Source: Trissonchulus latispiculum (taxonomy: Eukaryota > Nematoda > Enoplea > Enoplida > Ironidae). From it: 64,000 nucleotides of DNA. A model generated the notes under the pieces. It was not told where the DNA came from. It searched no databases and worked only from the letters and a program-made list of their open reading frames with translations. Both the position numbers and the translations under genes were made by a program. The DNA lies in assembly GCA_030248195.1 (NCBI GenBank), contig JASAND010010780.1, forward strand, positions 23,345 through 87,344, written 5' to 3'. Below are positions 22,146 through 35,400 of the stretch, piece by piece (position 1 is the first letter of the stretch; each line of letters opens with the position of its first letter).

Positions 22146-22750
22146 GGGACCTTTTTGCGCTTTTCCCCCAGCACAATTACTTTTGATTTTTTTTGACCAA
22201 TAACTTTGAAATTTGGTGTGGGTGCATACTGGAGGCTGCTGAATTCAAAAATACAAAAATTTTAAATTTTTAAAAAAATTTTAAAAAATTTAAAATTTTA
22301 GTTTGGTAAGGGGTCCGTCCCGAAAGAGTCTCAAGGGGAACCAAAAACTATTTTGAAAATTTTGTTGAAAACTTGCATACAGAGGTTTTCTGGGGCGCTG
22401 AGCTCGAATCTTAAATCCGTTTTTCAATTCAGCCTTTGGTTAGCTCAGTATAAGCTTACATGTTAAGCTTACAACTTTAGTTTATACTGGGCTAGCGAAA
22501 AGCTAAATCGAAAAACGGATTTGATTCGTGCTCAGCGCAGAAAGACCCCGCATGCAAGTTTTCAGCAAAATTTGTTCAAAAAATTTTTTGGTTCCCCTTG
22601 GTCCCTTATCAAACTAAAAATTTTAAATTTAAAATTTTTAAAAATTTTTAATTTTTGAATCCATCAGCCTCCAGTATGCACGCATATCAAATTTCAAAGT
22701 TGTTGGTCAAAACATCAAAAGTTAGGGCTGGGGGGAAGCGCAAAGGATCC
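22146..22750. mobile_element. Foldback element (left arm)
   Basis: The left end (TTTGCGCTTTTCCCCCAGC, then GACCAATAACTTTGAAATTT and CATACTGGAGGCTG) is repeated inverted at 22655-22750. Inside is a second inverted pair (AAAACGGATTT...AGCTTATACTG against AGTATAAGCTTACATG). The whole block is a nested palindrome. Non-coding. Confidence 0.7.
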
Positions 22751-24450
22751 GATTTTAGTATCAACCGTGCCCATTTGTAAGTTGACACCGTTTTTATGGT
22801 GTCGAATAGGATCGCCTTCAAAATAACGAACGACCGGCTGTTAAGTTCAGGGTCGGGATTAGGGGTAGATGCTGAGTTCATGATTGTTTGTCTAAAAAAG
22901 GTGAAATTAGAAGCCAATTATGAAAAGGATTTTAGGCTTCTGCTCTTAAAAGATACACTCGGAGTAACGGTTCGGATGTTAAAAAAAGATCTTGCAACAG
23001 ATACTTCTCTTCATCTCTTGCCCCTGAGGCCGAACGTGGGTTTAATTTACAAATCCTGGATTCATTTGTATGAAGTTGTGTTCATTTTGTAGAAATTATA
23101 TTTAATCCGCTGGATCTTTTCTAAAACCGGAAAAATTCCCTATTTTAAGTGCTGTTCTAATGTTTGCTTTTATTTTCGATTATCTGAAGTTAAAATAAGA
23201 TTTGATTTCCGGCAGCTGACGTTTTGGAATTTGGCACTTCAAATAAGTAAGTTTTGGATAGAAGTAGCGAGTATGAACATTTTTAATGTAAACTAATAAG
23301 TGAATTCGGTTAACGTGATGGTTTCTCTACAATTTCAGGTTATTCAAAATTACAGAATACAGTTGCACACTGCTTATAACAAGCTACGGACGGATAAGTT
23401 ACCACTTCTGCCAATCCACGTAGTTGATATTGGCTGAGTGGAATTTATCATAAAATCTCAGAAAGGCTTTCGAGTCTTTCTTTTTAATAGCAGAATTGGG
23501 TTCCCATTACTGCAAAACGACACATCTCCTAGACCTGCGCTCTAACGCTTCAGAAAAAAACATAACAGAAGCGTCAAATATAAGGTTGCGTAAATTCCAA
23601 AAGGTCCAAAAAGGGTAAAGCTGGTTGAGACTGACAGCATTAAGAACATGTTGCAACTAATCTGCCAAGCTACTAATTGAGAACTGTTCCCAGATGTCCG
23701 TAGCCTAATTTGCATAAATATAGCATCAATAAATATTAATATATTCTGTAAATATTCTGTGTAATCAAAAGTTTGCGGGGGGGTGCAAACATTAGCACAA
23801 ATGAAAGTGACTTGAGGGGACTGGAAGAAAAATTACAACCTATTTAAAGCAAGAACAAATCGTACAAGCACATGCTTAAAAATGAAAGTAGTTCAAATAT
23901 ATGGTTTTGCGAGCATTAGACTCCTTTCGGCTAAAAACGAGCAGAACAACATACTGTGCCAGTGTTGAAGATAGCATAAATAAGAGTAGAGAGAGGGCGT
24001 CCATAGTACTAAACATAGCTATTTTCCGTGGCAATGCTTCTGCCTCCAGGCAGAACAACAAGTCGGCTCCCAAAAGGAGCATTATCTCGCTGTTGACATT
24101 TAATTTTATAATCGTTTCGCGCAATGGCATGAGCATTCCATAATTTTTCTAAGTACAAGTATAAGAGTATTAGCCACTAGATTGTGAAACAAACGATTGC
24201 GGTAACTAACCCGATTTCCCAAAGGGACCCCCCATTTGAGGTAGGTTGTCAACAGCCAGTCAGAATCAGCCATGGACTGCACCAAAAGTTTGAGAATGGC
24301 TGTGGAAAAGCAGAAGGCTAAGCTCTATAAATTTTTAAATTGCTATTCTGATGTTATTCTAAAAATTTATTGATAAGCCAACTCTTCGCCTTAGCTGCCA
24401 GTCCTTCCCGTCCCCACAAACGAGATATGTTTTAGCGATCCCCTCCTCCA
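22751..24450. other. Left-arm DNA with conserved but unassigned short frames
   Basis: A 98-codon frame (22796-23092, plus) is preserved without stops in both arms, as is part of an 86-codon frame (23876-24136, minus). Neither has a motif I recognise. Given arm identity this near, frame preservation is weak evidence for coding. Confidence 0.35.
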
Positions 24451-24459
24451 AGCGAGTAG

Positions 24460-24645
24460 TGTTGTTGGGGCCGATGATTTTGACTCGACCGGCCGGACAT
24501 GTGGCCATGGCTGGCCGCCCGGCCGGGAGATATTTTGCAAATTTTTAGCATTAAATGATGCATACAGTTACTCCTGGTTATGTAATAACAGATAAAATCA
24601 AGTAGTGTCCTGTTTCTGAAGACCGGCCAGCCGGTGTCGCATGCC
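24460..24645. repeat. Relic of a GGCCGG-type hAT MITE (left arm)
   Basis: Starts TAGTGTTGTTGGGGCCGATG, like the element at 20512, with GGCCGG-rich blocks at 24485-24525 and 24620-24635. No clear matching right terminus. Confidence 0.45.
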
Positions 24646-24800
24646 AAAATTTCCCCCATGCTTAATTTTCCCCAGGGGGAAATTCTAGCATGCCAAAATT
24701 TCCCCCTCTAATGTTAGCCTAAAAGGGGAAATTCTAGCATGCCAAATTTTCCCCCTGTAATATTTATCTTGAAAGAGGAGGATTTGGCATGTTAAAATTT
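24639..24800. repeat. Tandem repeat built on a GCATGC palindrome (left arm)
   Basis: Three or more units of about 60 bp containing GGGGAAATTCTAGCATGCC and AAATTTCCCC. Each unit is itself nearly palindromic. Mirrored at 26405-26570. Confidence 0.75.
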
Positions 24801-25260
24801 TCACTTTCGATTTTAATTATAATACCTGGAATTTAGAATTCATACAGGTCCTAACCTCCTTCCTTTTAAAAAATCTTCATACAACAAGATTTTATAACTC
24901 TGGTATTAGGAAGTAACGTAAACCAAGACAAGATATTTAACTGTTAAATTTCCCACTTTAATTGTCAGTTTTAATACATATAAACCAAAATTCCCCTTAA
25001 AAGTTTAAATTTCTAAGAATTAACTTTTGATTCTAATTTGCAGGTGGGTGATTAATGTTAATATTATGAGGACAACTGAGTCTTTGAACAAAAATAAAAT
25101 TCGAAGAAATTCCGTGAATTTCTGCAATTCAGTACAGTACAGCTTATGCATCACCGATCTTGAAACGTAAAACTTATATATTGTCAAAAGTTGAAGAATT
25201 GCCCTAGAATGTGGGCTCAAACCACGCCTTTCGAAGAATAGGGATAGGACTAAAATTTAT

Positions 25261-25282
25261 AAATATAATAATAATAATAATA

Positions 25283-25317
<35 letters not shown>

Positions 25318-25321
25318 TTAG
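25261..25321. repeat. (TAA)n microsatellite at the inner edge of the left arm
   Basis: About 60 bp of TAA/ATA repeats marking the point where arm similarity ends. Its mirror is (ATT)n at 25877-25940. Confidence 0.9.
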
Positions 25322-25876
25322 AGTAACCATTCACGTTTACCTAAGTTTCACTTGTTCTCCTTTACATTAAACAATTTGATAGCTGACACTTTAAAAGTTG
25401 TTAGGTATTAAGGTTGTTAGGTGCATAAAACTGAATTTGGGACATTGCTTAAACTTTGGCGGACAACGGGTGTTTTATTCAAAGTATATTGAATTTTGTA
25501 GTATTGTGCACGGTCAAAAAACTTTTAGGAAATATTTTTTACACCATTGCATAGAGCTTGAATAGACCTGCTCAGAAATGTAAAAACTTTAGAATATCTT
25601 CCATTCTGTAGTGCACCAGATAACTTTAAACGGCTGAGTGACGCACTTTGGGGTATGACGCACATTGGGCGAATCTACTATAAGCAACTTAAAGCTTTAT
25701 TTTGAGTTTTTTCAGAATAAAATCATTGTACACCATTTAGTGTTGCATTGTACCAGTTGGAGTATAATAAAGATTACAGTGGGAAGGGAATATATAAAAT
25801 CAAAATACGTTGCACCAAATTGTTGTAATTAAGGGAGAACAAAATCGGAAACAAAACAAAACATCAAAATCGAAAC
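25322..25876. other. Unique spacer at the centre of the giant palindrome
   Basis: About 555 bp of AT-rich, non-repeated sequence between the two arms. No coding potential or protein motif. Being unique, it is the natural place for junction-spanning tests. Confidence 0.8.
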
Positions 25877-25880
25877 CTAA

Positions 25881-25915
<35 letters not shown>

Positions 25916-26404
25916 TATTATTATTATTATTATATATTATAAATTCTTAGTCCTATCCCTATTCTTCGAAAGGCGTGGTTTGAGCCCACATTCTAGGGGC
26001 AATTCTTCAACTTTTGACAATATATAAGTTTTACGTTTCAAGATCGGTGATGCATAAGCTGTACTGTACTGAATTGCAGAAATTCAGCGGAATTTCTTCG
26101 AATTTATTTTTGTTCAAAGACTCAGTTGTCCTCATAATATTAACATTAATCACCCACCTGCAAATTAGAATCAAAAGTTAATTCTTAGAAATTTAAACTT
26201 TTAAGGGGAATTTTGGTTTATATGTATTAAAACTGACAATTAAAGTGGGAAATTTAACAGTTAAATATCTTGTCTTGGTTTACGTTACTTCCTAATACCA
26301 GAGTTATAAAAAATCTGGTTGTATGAAGATTTTTTAAAAGGAAGGAGGTTAGGACCTGTATGAATTCTAAATTCCAGGTATTATAATTAAAATCGAAAGT
26401 GAAA

Positions 26405-26570
26405 ATTTTAACATGCCAAATCCTCCTCTTTCAAGATAAATATTACAGGGGGAAAATTTGGCATGCTAGAATTTCCCCTTTTAGGCTAACATTAGAGGGG
26501 GAAATTTTGGCATGCTAGAATTTCCCCCTGGGGAAAATTAAGCATGGGGGAAATTTTGGCATGCGACACC
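26405..26570. repeat. Tandem GCATGC-palindrome repeat (right arm)
   Basis: Mirror of 24639-24800, units with GGGGGAAATTTTGGCATGC. Confidence 0.75.
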
Positions 26571-28439
26571 GGCTGGCCGGTCTTCAGAAACAGGACACTA
26601 CTTGATTTTATCTGTTATTACATAACCAGGAGTAACTGTATGCATCATTTAATGCTAAAAATTTGCAAAATATCTCCCGGCCGGGCGGCCAGCCATGTTC
26701 ACATGTCCGGCCGGTCGAGTCAAAAAAATCGGCCGGCCAACAACACTACTCGCTTGGAGGAGGGGGATCGCTAAAACATATCTCGTTTGTGGGGACGGGA
26801 AGGACTGGCAGCTAAGGCGAAGAGTTGGCTACTCAATAAAGTTTTAGAATAACATCAGAATAGCAATTTAAAAATTTATAGAGCTTAGCCTTCTGCTTTT
26901 CCACAGCCATTCTCAAACTTTTGGTGCAGTCCATGGCTGATTCTGACTGGCTGTTGACAACCTACCTCAAATGGGGGTCCCTTTGGGAAATCGGGTTAGT
27001 TACCGTAATCGTTTGTTTCACAATCTAGTGGCTAATACTCTTATACTTGTACTTAGAAAAATTATGGAATGCTCATGCCATTGCGCGAAACGATTATAAA
27101 ATTAAATGTCAACAGCGAGATAATGCTCCTTTTGGGAGCCGACTTGTTGTTCTGCCTGGAGGCAGAAGCATTGCCACGGAAAATAGCTATGTTTAGTACT
27201 ATGGACGCCCTTCTCTACTCTTATTTATGCTATCTTCAACACTGGCACAGTATGTTGTTCTGCTCGTTTTTAGCCGAAAGGAGCCTAATGCTCGCAAAAC
27301 CATATATTTGAACTACTTTCATTTTTAAGCATGTGCTTGTACGATTTGTTCTTGCTTTAAATAGGTTGTAATTTTTCTTCCAGTCCCCTCAAGTCACTTT
27401 CATTTGTGCTTATGTTTGCACCCCCCGCAAACTTTTGATTACACAGAATATTTACAGAATATATTAATATTTATTGGATGCTATATTTATGCAAATTAGG
27501 CTACGGACATCTGGGAACAGTTCTCAATTAGTAGCTTGGCAGATTAGTTGCAACATGTTCTTAATGCTGTCAGTCTCAACCAGCTTTACCCTTTTGGACC
27601 TTTTGGAATTTACGCAACCTTATATTTGACGCTTCTGTTATGTTTTTTTCTGAAGCGTTAGAGCGCAGGTCTAGGAGATGTGTCGTTTTGCAGTAATGGG
27701 AACCCAATTCTGCTATTAAAAAGAAAGACTCGAAAGCCTTTCTGAGATTTTATGATAAATTCCACTCAGCCAATATCAACTACGTGGATTGGCAGAAGTG
27801 GTAACTTATCCGTCCGTAGCTTGTTATAAGCAGTGTGCAACTGTATTCTGTAATTTTGAATAACCTGAAATTGTAGAGAAACCATCACGTTAACCGAATT
27901 CACTTATTAGTTTACATTAAAAATGTTCATACTCGCTACTTCTATCCAAAACTTACTTATTTGAAGTGCCAAATTCCAAAACGTCAGCTGCCGGAAATCA
28001 AATCTTATTTTAACTTCAGATAATCGAAAATAAAAGCAAACATTAGAACAGCACTTAAAATAGGGAATTTTTCCGGTTTTAGAAAAGATCCAGCGGATTA
28101 AATATAATTTCTACAAAATGAACACAACTTCATACAAATGAATCCAGGATTTGTAAATTAAACCCACGTTCGGCCTCAGGGGCAAGAGATGAAGAGAAGT
28201 ATCTGTTGCAAGATCTTTTTTTAACATCCGAACCGTTACTCCGAGTGTATCTTTTAAGAGCAGAAGCCTAAAATCCTTTTCATAATTGGCTTCTAATTTC
28301 ACCTTTTTTAGACAAACAATCATGAACTCAGCATCTACCCCTAATCCCGACCCTGAACTTAACAGCCGGTCGTTCGTTATTTTGAAGGCGATCCTATTCG
28401 ACACCATAAAAACGGTGTCAACTTACAAATGGGCACGGT

Positions 28440-29060
28440 TGATACTAAAATCGGATCCTTTGCGCTTCCCCCCAGCCCTAACTTTTGATGTTTTGACCAA
28501 CAACTTTGAAATTTGATATGCGTGCATACTGGAGGCTGATGGATTCAAAAATTAAAAATTTTTAAAAATTTTAAATTTAAAATTTTTAGTTTGATAAGGG
28601 ACCAAGGGGAACCAAAAAATTTTTTGAACAAATTTTGCTGAAAACTTGCATGCGGGGTTTTCTTGGGCGCTGAGCACGAATCTAAAATCCGTTTTTCGAT
28701 TTAGCTTTTCGCTAGCCCAGTATAAACTAAAGTTGTAAGCTTAACATGTAAGCTTATACTGAGCTAACCAAAGGCTGAATTGAAAAACGGATTTAAGATT
28801 CGATTCAGCGCCCCAGAAATACCTCTGTATGCAAGTTTTCAAATAAAATTTTCAAAATAGTTTTTGGTTCCCCTTGCCAGTCTCTTTCGGGACGGACCCC
28901 TTACCAAACTAAAATTTTAAATTTTTTTAAAATTTTTTTAAAAATATAAAATTTTCAGTATTTTTGAATTCAGCAGCCTCCCAGTATCCCACACCAAATT
29001 TCAAAGTTATTGTCAAAAAAAAAAAATCAAAAGTAATTGTGCTGGGGGAAAAGCGCAAAA
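28440..29060. mobile_element. Foldback element (right arm copy)
   Basis: Mirror of 22146-22750, with the same inverted ends (TTTGCGCTTCCCCCCAGCC near 28457 and its partner near 29050). It has small indels and an A run at 29018-29025 relative to the left arm. Confidence 0.65.
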
Positions 29061-30325
29061 GCTATCCCTAAAATCTTATAAGAATGAAATATTCAAGCTA
29101 GATAAGTAAAAAGTAATCCTCCGAAATGGTGGATAGGTGTGGTGCGAAGAACGTCAATTTCAAGTGCAATTACTGATGAATTACTGGTGCAATTGCTTAC
29201 GAAATTCAAAATCATCTAATAAATAAATCAGCGATTAGCAACCTTTCTCAGTAGCAGAGCCATACCCTTTTTGGGGTCTTCTTGTTTATCATGGGATTAT
29301 GCAGAGTTGGAAGCATGAGTTTCGCTTGGCGATTTGCGTCAACCTTGCGTTCCGTTAAATATAGTCTGCGAACCAGGCAACAAATATTTTTAATTTTAAT
29401 TTAAATTTAACCGCTGGAAATACATTTTAATCTCCTATGAAAGTCCGGTATCAAATTTTAGCAGCTTTGGTCAGGTTTTAGATATTGCAGGTAGGCATGT
29501 AGTCTTTATGAAAAAGAAAGAAGCAAATCATGGGCCGATTTTGTCAAGTACCTCAACCCGATTTGAAACCTCAACCTTGGTTGAGATTGGGATTGAAACC
29601 TTCGCGGCAATGTTATCAAAACAGGGTTGAATAAATCCGGGTTCAAATAACAGGGTTGGGTTCCAAAACAATGTTATCATTAAATTCGGACTGAAAATTT
29701 AGGTAGGGTTCGGGTTGGAATGTCTGATTCAACTCTCTTCAGTGTGGAGGAGTTGAGATTTTAACCCGGAATGAAATACAGAGAATGCTCCTCTCCTTCT
29801 AATTTTACAGTAAAATTTTTATAGCTTTAAATTTAGAAGACCATATAATAGTATCATTTTCGATTCTATGGCCTAGGTAAGATTAAAATTAGGTATGAGA
29901 TCCCTCCATTAGTGATATGAGGACATAAGGAAGCGGTTTATCAGAAATTTTGTTTTAGCAAGTTTATTCTTGCTTTTCTTTCGATCCCAGTCACGTTTTG
30001 CTTGGTGTTTTACCATTTATGATAAGTAATTTCAAGGCCAACCCGAACTGATATTTCTTTTGTTCAGATCAGACATAAAATTCCAGTAGTTAGAAAATGG
30101 TGCAGGTTGTAAATGCAGAATAACATAAATAAAAACATTTATAATTTTGGTCAGGGCAACTTGAATTGCACTCGTTGCCGAACAGGCCGTTGTCAGTACC
30201 AACAACTGATCTCTGATCGATCAACCACAAAATACTGAGCGTAATTTGTCTTTTATCAAATATTAGCAGGTTCCAATTTCCGTTCGGCTGCTTCGTTCGA
30301 TTTCGCTTCACAGATTTCTACTAAG

Positions 30326-30683
30326 TAGTGATGTGCCCGGCCCTGTCTAGACCGGCTGGCCGGTTCCGGCCAGCCCGGGTCCAGAGGGGTCCGAGAACAG
30401 GCCTGCCGGCCGGCCGCTGACAGGCCGGCCGGTCAGACCCAGGTTGGCCGGTCAAATGTGAGGCTGCCGACCGGCCATTGACCGTTCCTGCAGCTTATCG
30501 CCTAAAACTTGCTAAAATCTGCCTTGAAAACTATCAAAAATCTGAATTTTTATTTGTACTTTGGATAGCCTGCGAAAAGTGGCACCGGCCGACCGGCCGG
30601 CAAGTGAGGGCCGGTGTGCTGCCGCGAGCTGGGCCGGCCGACTCCGGCCGGCCCACGAAAAATTGGGCCGGTGAACAACACTA
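30326..30683. mobile_element. hAT-like MITE with GGCCGG-rich ends (right arm copy)
   Basis: Mirror of 20512-20871. The target copies CTACTAAG lie at 30318-30325 and 30684-30691. It shares the insertion site with the left arm. Confidence 0.85.
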
Positions 30684-30837
30684 CTACTAAGGCATTGCAT
30701 CGGAGAGCTGGAACGCTAATTCCAGATTGGATGTTTCCTCGACTTCATACTATTTCTTTGTTTATTAGCAGTATTGTTGAAGAACCCATAAACCAATCAC
30801 CACTTCATCATTGTTGTTATTGGAAGTTGTCCTGAGT

Positions 30838-31010
30838 CGTAGCTGTGCAAACATTTATGCCATTTATTTGGCCAGTGGCCGCTGCGAACATAGTGTGCTT
30901 GCTCAACCTGTGATATTTGAGACAGTTGTGATTCAATGACACATTGCATCCATAACTACTACAGACACAAGCAATAATCAGGCTGTATACTACCACAATG
31001 GCGTGAGCGT
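30838..31010 (-). pseudogene. Relative of the zinc-finger exon 2 (right arm copy)
   Basis: Mirror of 20200-20377, with a few substitutions. Confidence 0.5.
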
Positions 31011-31278
31011 GTCGAGTACTATTAGTCAGAATAGCAAACGTTCCATTTGTTCATCCCACACTTATGCGAAGAGTAACTAAAAATTATTTCAAATTATCAT
31101 ATTCGACAGTTTGGCGTTTAATTATGGAATACTTAGAATGTAGACTCAAGAGAAACCCAGAATAACTAAGTATGATAGGACCACAGGTGGACAAGGGGGG
31201 GGGGGGGGAATTCTCGTAGTCGCCCACAAGGGGTCGGGAAATCGCTCCCACAAGTGCATGCGTCAAAATGTTTAGTAC

Positions 31279-31280
<2 letters not shown>

Positions 31281-31341
<61 letters not shown>
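31281..31341. repeat. G34C27 homopolymer pair
   Basis: Thirty-four G's followed directly by twenty-seven C's. In the left arm this position is ordinary terminus sequence (AAAGTGAGGGGAGCC). The tract is self-complementary and replaces about 20 bp of the terminus. It may be an expansion or an assembly/consensus artefact. Confidence 0.9.
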
Positions 31342-31839
31342 AGGTAATCTGCGTTCGCTCATATGCACTTTAATTATTTGTCGTAAACGGAGAATAATTA
31401 ATGTGCGTGTTAATGCAAACAACACGTAGGCTGGTTAGAATAAGCCAACTTTGGCCTGCACGAGTTTCATTAAACATAGTTAGAGTGTGAAACAGGCGCC
31501 TGCTCTCTCTTCGTAGCTCACCTGAGGTGAGATAAGATTACATGCGGAAATTTTGTGGAGTAAGTACGGTCACTGAAGACGCGACCTTCATATAAACTAC
31601 ACTAAATGTAACATGATTAACGTAAGTAAGATCTAAACATTTTGAGTACGTTATTAAATGAAATGCCTGTTGTTGTGAAAAGTTTTCCGTAGAGCGAATG
31701 GCATTATGATTCCGTTGCTTTTTTCAGTGAAACTGGATGCAATGTGAGAAACTACTTCGTCCGCCACAGTAGTCATTAATGCAGAAGCTGTGCTGCTTCA
31801 TGTATGCCCCAGTTAGTAGCAAAACTCTAAAGCTGGTGA

Positions 31840-32400
31840 AGAAAGATGATTTCTCTGGGTATAAGTTGCAAGCCCACACTGAGGCAGCATCTTATTTGAA
31901 ATAAAACTGAACTAGTCAAAATAAATCTGAAAATAGTAAATAAAGGATTTCTCTGGATATAAGTTGCAAGCCCACACTAGAGGCAGATTTAATTGAAATG
32001 AATAAAACTGAATTAGTCTATTAAATAAGGGACAGGCTACGCCATATTATGGTCGAATAAAGTTCAACTAAATTAGTACTGTGGAAGTAGCAAGCCTCGG
32101 TGAGACCGCACCTTCGCTTAGGGTCAGCTACGTCAAAATAGGTCCGACTGAAGTTAGCTAAATGAGCACTGCGGAAGTTGCAAGCCTCAGTGAGGCCGCA
32201 CCTTCGATTAGGGTCTATGTAACAGGCGGTCTAAGATTACATAAATTTCTGGGGTTCCCAGGTAACCCAAGGTCGCTTTCTGCTGTTTATAGAATTACCT
32301 TACTAAAGCTCACGCAATACTGTAAGGTGATGAGGAAGCTTGGTACGATCAAAGGAGCCGACAATGGCCGCGTAAACATTGTTAATTACATTAATTGCTA
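31840..32400. repeat. Diverged tandem repeats (right arm copy)
   Basis: Mirror of 18815-19420, with the same 90- and 100-bp unit pairs. Confidence 0.65.
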
Positions 32401-35400
32401 ACGAGCTAATAACGCAATAACGCGATAACGCAAACAATGGCTAATAACGCGAGAACGCAAGCTTACATCTACAGCTTACAGCTAGGTTATAGGTTACCGC
32501 TTTAAAGTATGTGAAACGGTTATGGTTTTGTGCAATTTGACAAATTATGTATATATATAATCGCTTTTAGAAATTCTTAAATTACGTTTAAGGATTATGA
32601 CTTAGTAACTAATTAGTGTACATACAGACAATTTTGAGTTTTTGAAAATCACTATAGCTGCAGTAAGATTGTTTTAATAATTCGTTTACAAGAAAAAACA
32701 AACATTTTAAAACTGACGAAAGTAAAGGAAACAAATGGAAAAATTGCCCAACTTTGAATTTTATGAGCAGCTCGGGATTGATTTTGAGCTATGATTTGTA
32801 GAAATATTGTCGTAACTTTAAAATAATACCGAACTTCTGACAATAACTATTTTTCAACAGTGTCAATAATAATAATTATTATTTTATAGTAATAACCGAC
32901 TACGTCCTTCAGAAGAAATACGAAGGGCAACGGGTCACAAAATGACCATTTATTAAGTACATGTTTTGATCTTTGTTTACTTCTTAATTCAACCAGGGGA
33001 CAGGTAACAAGGTGCCACAGTTAACCTGTTGAGTAATTTTTAAGGGTCAGGTCCGGTGACATAATTTGAGGGAGCAGCTGAAATTTAATTGGGTAACTTT
33101 TCGTAGCTTTCCTTTGTAACCTTAACCTTCATAAGGACTCCACCTATACTGAATGGTCATTTAATTTCTACCATTGGCATCTGGAAATAACAATAGAAAC
33201 TTTTAAGTTTTCGAAATTATTGCTATAGTGTTTGAAGATTTTCTGCAAATTTTCCGAAACAAATGTTTTGTAGTTTGTTTAGAAAACTTCAATGCGAAAC
33301 TTTCACATTTTCAGCAATTAGTTTGTAATTAAGTAACAATAGCTTGAAGTTCTGCAGTAATACCGTTAGCCTTAAGCTTTTCAAAATTGAATCTTTATAA
33401 ATTTGCCATTAATTTTACAACGTTTCGTTGCTTTTGTCTTTCCACTGAACTCTATGTTAAGTTTGTGTCCGTCAAGTTTAAGACTGTCCAGTTTTGTTTA
33501 CATAACATGTCTTGAAACGCTAGGTCTAGACTGCAATAAAAGTTTATGCCCAAAATTTTTGTCTCAATAATTGCACACAGGCGCGTCTGCTAACAGATTA
33601 AGGTCTAAGGTTATAAAGACCCTATGTGATAGATAGATACTTAAGTTTTGCAGAAATGCAATAAATGATCGCACCAGTTGGCTTATTATTTATTGCAATT
33701 TGCTTATACCATAGCTTGTTTGTCGCAGAAACATAAAATGTTTGTCACAGTTTGCGAATGAGAGGCAAAAACAAGATAACAACAAAAAATGAGCATTTGC
33801 GTCGATTGAAAAATACACTATTGACTTGAAAATATAAAGTTAGGGACGAAGATATAATAATAATATTAAGGTTTGTTTTAGAATAACCTCAAATTTTTGT
33901 GGTTCAGTAAAATTATGTGGTACAAACTTGCGTCTACCAGCATCAGAACCAACGGTCAGCAGCTTCAAAAGCTGCTAAAGCTCCTTTGCCATCCAATTAA
34001 AGCTGCTGAAGTGGTTTAGAATCCGGATCGTACCTTTGTCCAAGAATTTAGGCCAGCAAAATTTTTCCATTTAATATAAAGAAGGCATAATGTACACTGT
34101 AAGGTCATTGTGATGAAGAACATTTGTAATCACGCCGAAGGCGCGAAATTTGCTAAGGAAAACAACTGTTTTACTTAAAATTATGTAAAATTTCAATAAC
34201 TTACTTTGTTCCAAAGGTTAAGATAAGACATAGCATTAGCTATGGCTTACAAAGAAACCTGGGCGGGCGGGCAGAAACGCGGGCCGCTGTGGGCACTAAT
34301 TTTCTGCTGGCCCCACGGACACTCGCCCCGCGTCCAACTCTGACATTAACCTTGACCCATTAAGGCGGTAGACTCGTTTCGTGTGAATTTGACCTTACTA
34401 GATCCAATTCTTCATGAAAGTAAATGAGAGTTTCCAAATATATTAGTTTGGTGCTCTTAAACATTCTAGGACCACTCTAGGAACATTATGCACTCAGTAG
34501 GTTGTGGATACACCGGAGTGGTTGTTATGGCTGGCAAGAGGGCACACGAATGAACATTTTTGCTTTTACTACCTTGGAGCTATCTTTTGTGGTTAAATAG
34601 GGGGGTCGCTTTTTGGTCGATTTTTCGACCATCTCAGATTTTGCTCATTTTCACATATTTTGTAGTCCCCATGAGTCCTCAAAACAAGACAAGAGCGTTT
34701 TGCGTAATATTGCTTCTATGATTTTGTATAACCCATCGAAGGTGACGTCGACATGTGTTAAACATAGGAAAAATAGTCAATAGTCAAAATAGTCATTTTT
34801 AAAATTTTCAAAATATAGTCAAATGGGATATCACTCGATAGCTAATGATGAGTTGAACAACTTATCTAATAGAACTAGGTGTCTGTCTGTCTGCACATGA
34901 CCTTAGAGGGCAAATCACAGAAATATTCAAGTTTTCCAAATTTGTCCCTGAATATCTCTGTCACCGTTTGGTTTCGAACCAAACCGGTATATTTTGTCTT
35001 GATTTTGAGAACATATGTACCAATTTTGTTTGCGAAAATGAGATATATCCGTGACTATCGATTTTGACCCAAGGCGACCCCCCTTAAGTCAGTATACACC
35101 AAAAACGATTTTAGGGGTCAAAAATGGCAATTTTCAAGGAAATCAGTTCTTTCAAAACTCCAGTCAAATCGTACGGACATTTTTGGTTTATTTATACTCA
35201 ATCGATACAAAGTCTGATTGCACATTTTATCAATGCTTATTAGTTGGAGTTCGTTGCTTTAAGCTAGAGAATTTGCTGAAATAACATTTTGGTAAACTGA
35301 CAGTGTTTTGTTTTAAACATCGATTTCTCAAAAACTACCCAATGCATTCTCTTGATTTTGGCTCGCATTATTGCGTTGGTACATTTTTGTTGGTTTGAGC

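Larger units (their letters stand above)
12828..25321 (+). repeat. Left arm of a giant imperfect palindrome
   Basis: The whole stretch matches the reverse complement of 25877-38773, with scattered substitutions and small indels. The outer match starts at GC[A/G]TGCGTCAAAATG; the inner match ends at a TAA microsatellite (about 25261-25321). I found no gene apart from the zinc-finger relic at about 20200. Main components, from the outside in, are the 7.1-kb TIR element, a zinc-finger exon relic, a hAT-like MITE, foldback families and a palindromic AAATTTCCCC repeat. Confidence 0.95.

Noticed and set aside
22687..23092. 76- and 98-codon frames preserved in both palindrome arms
   Set aside because: The arms are near-identical, so preservation carries little information. 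There is no motif, and the two frames overlap on opposite strands.
31084..31425. 113-codon frame with poly-Gly/poly-Pro
   Set aside because: It is the translation of the G34C27 tract. The left arm lacks it.
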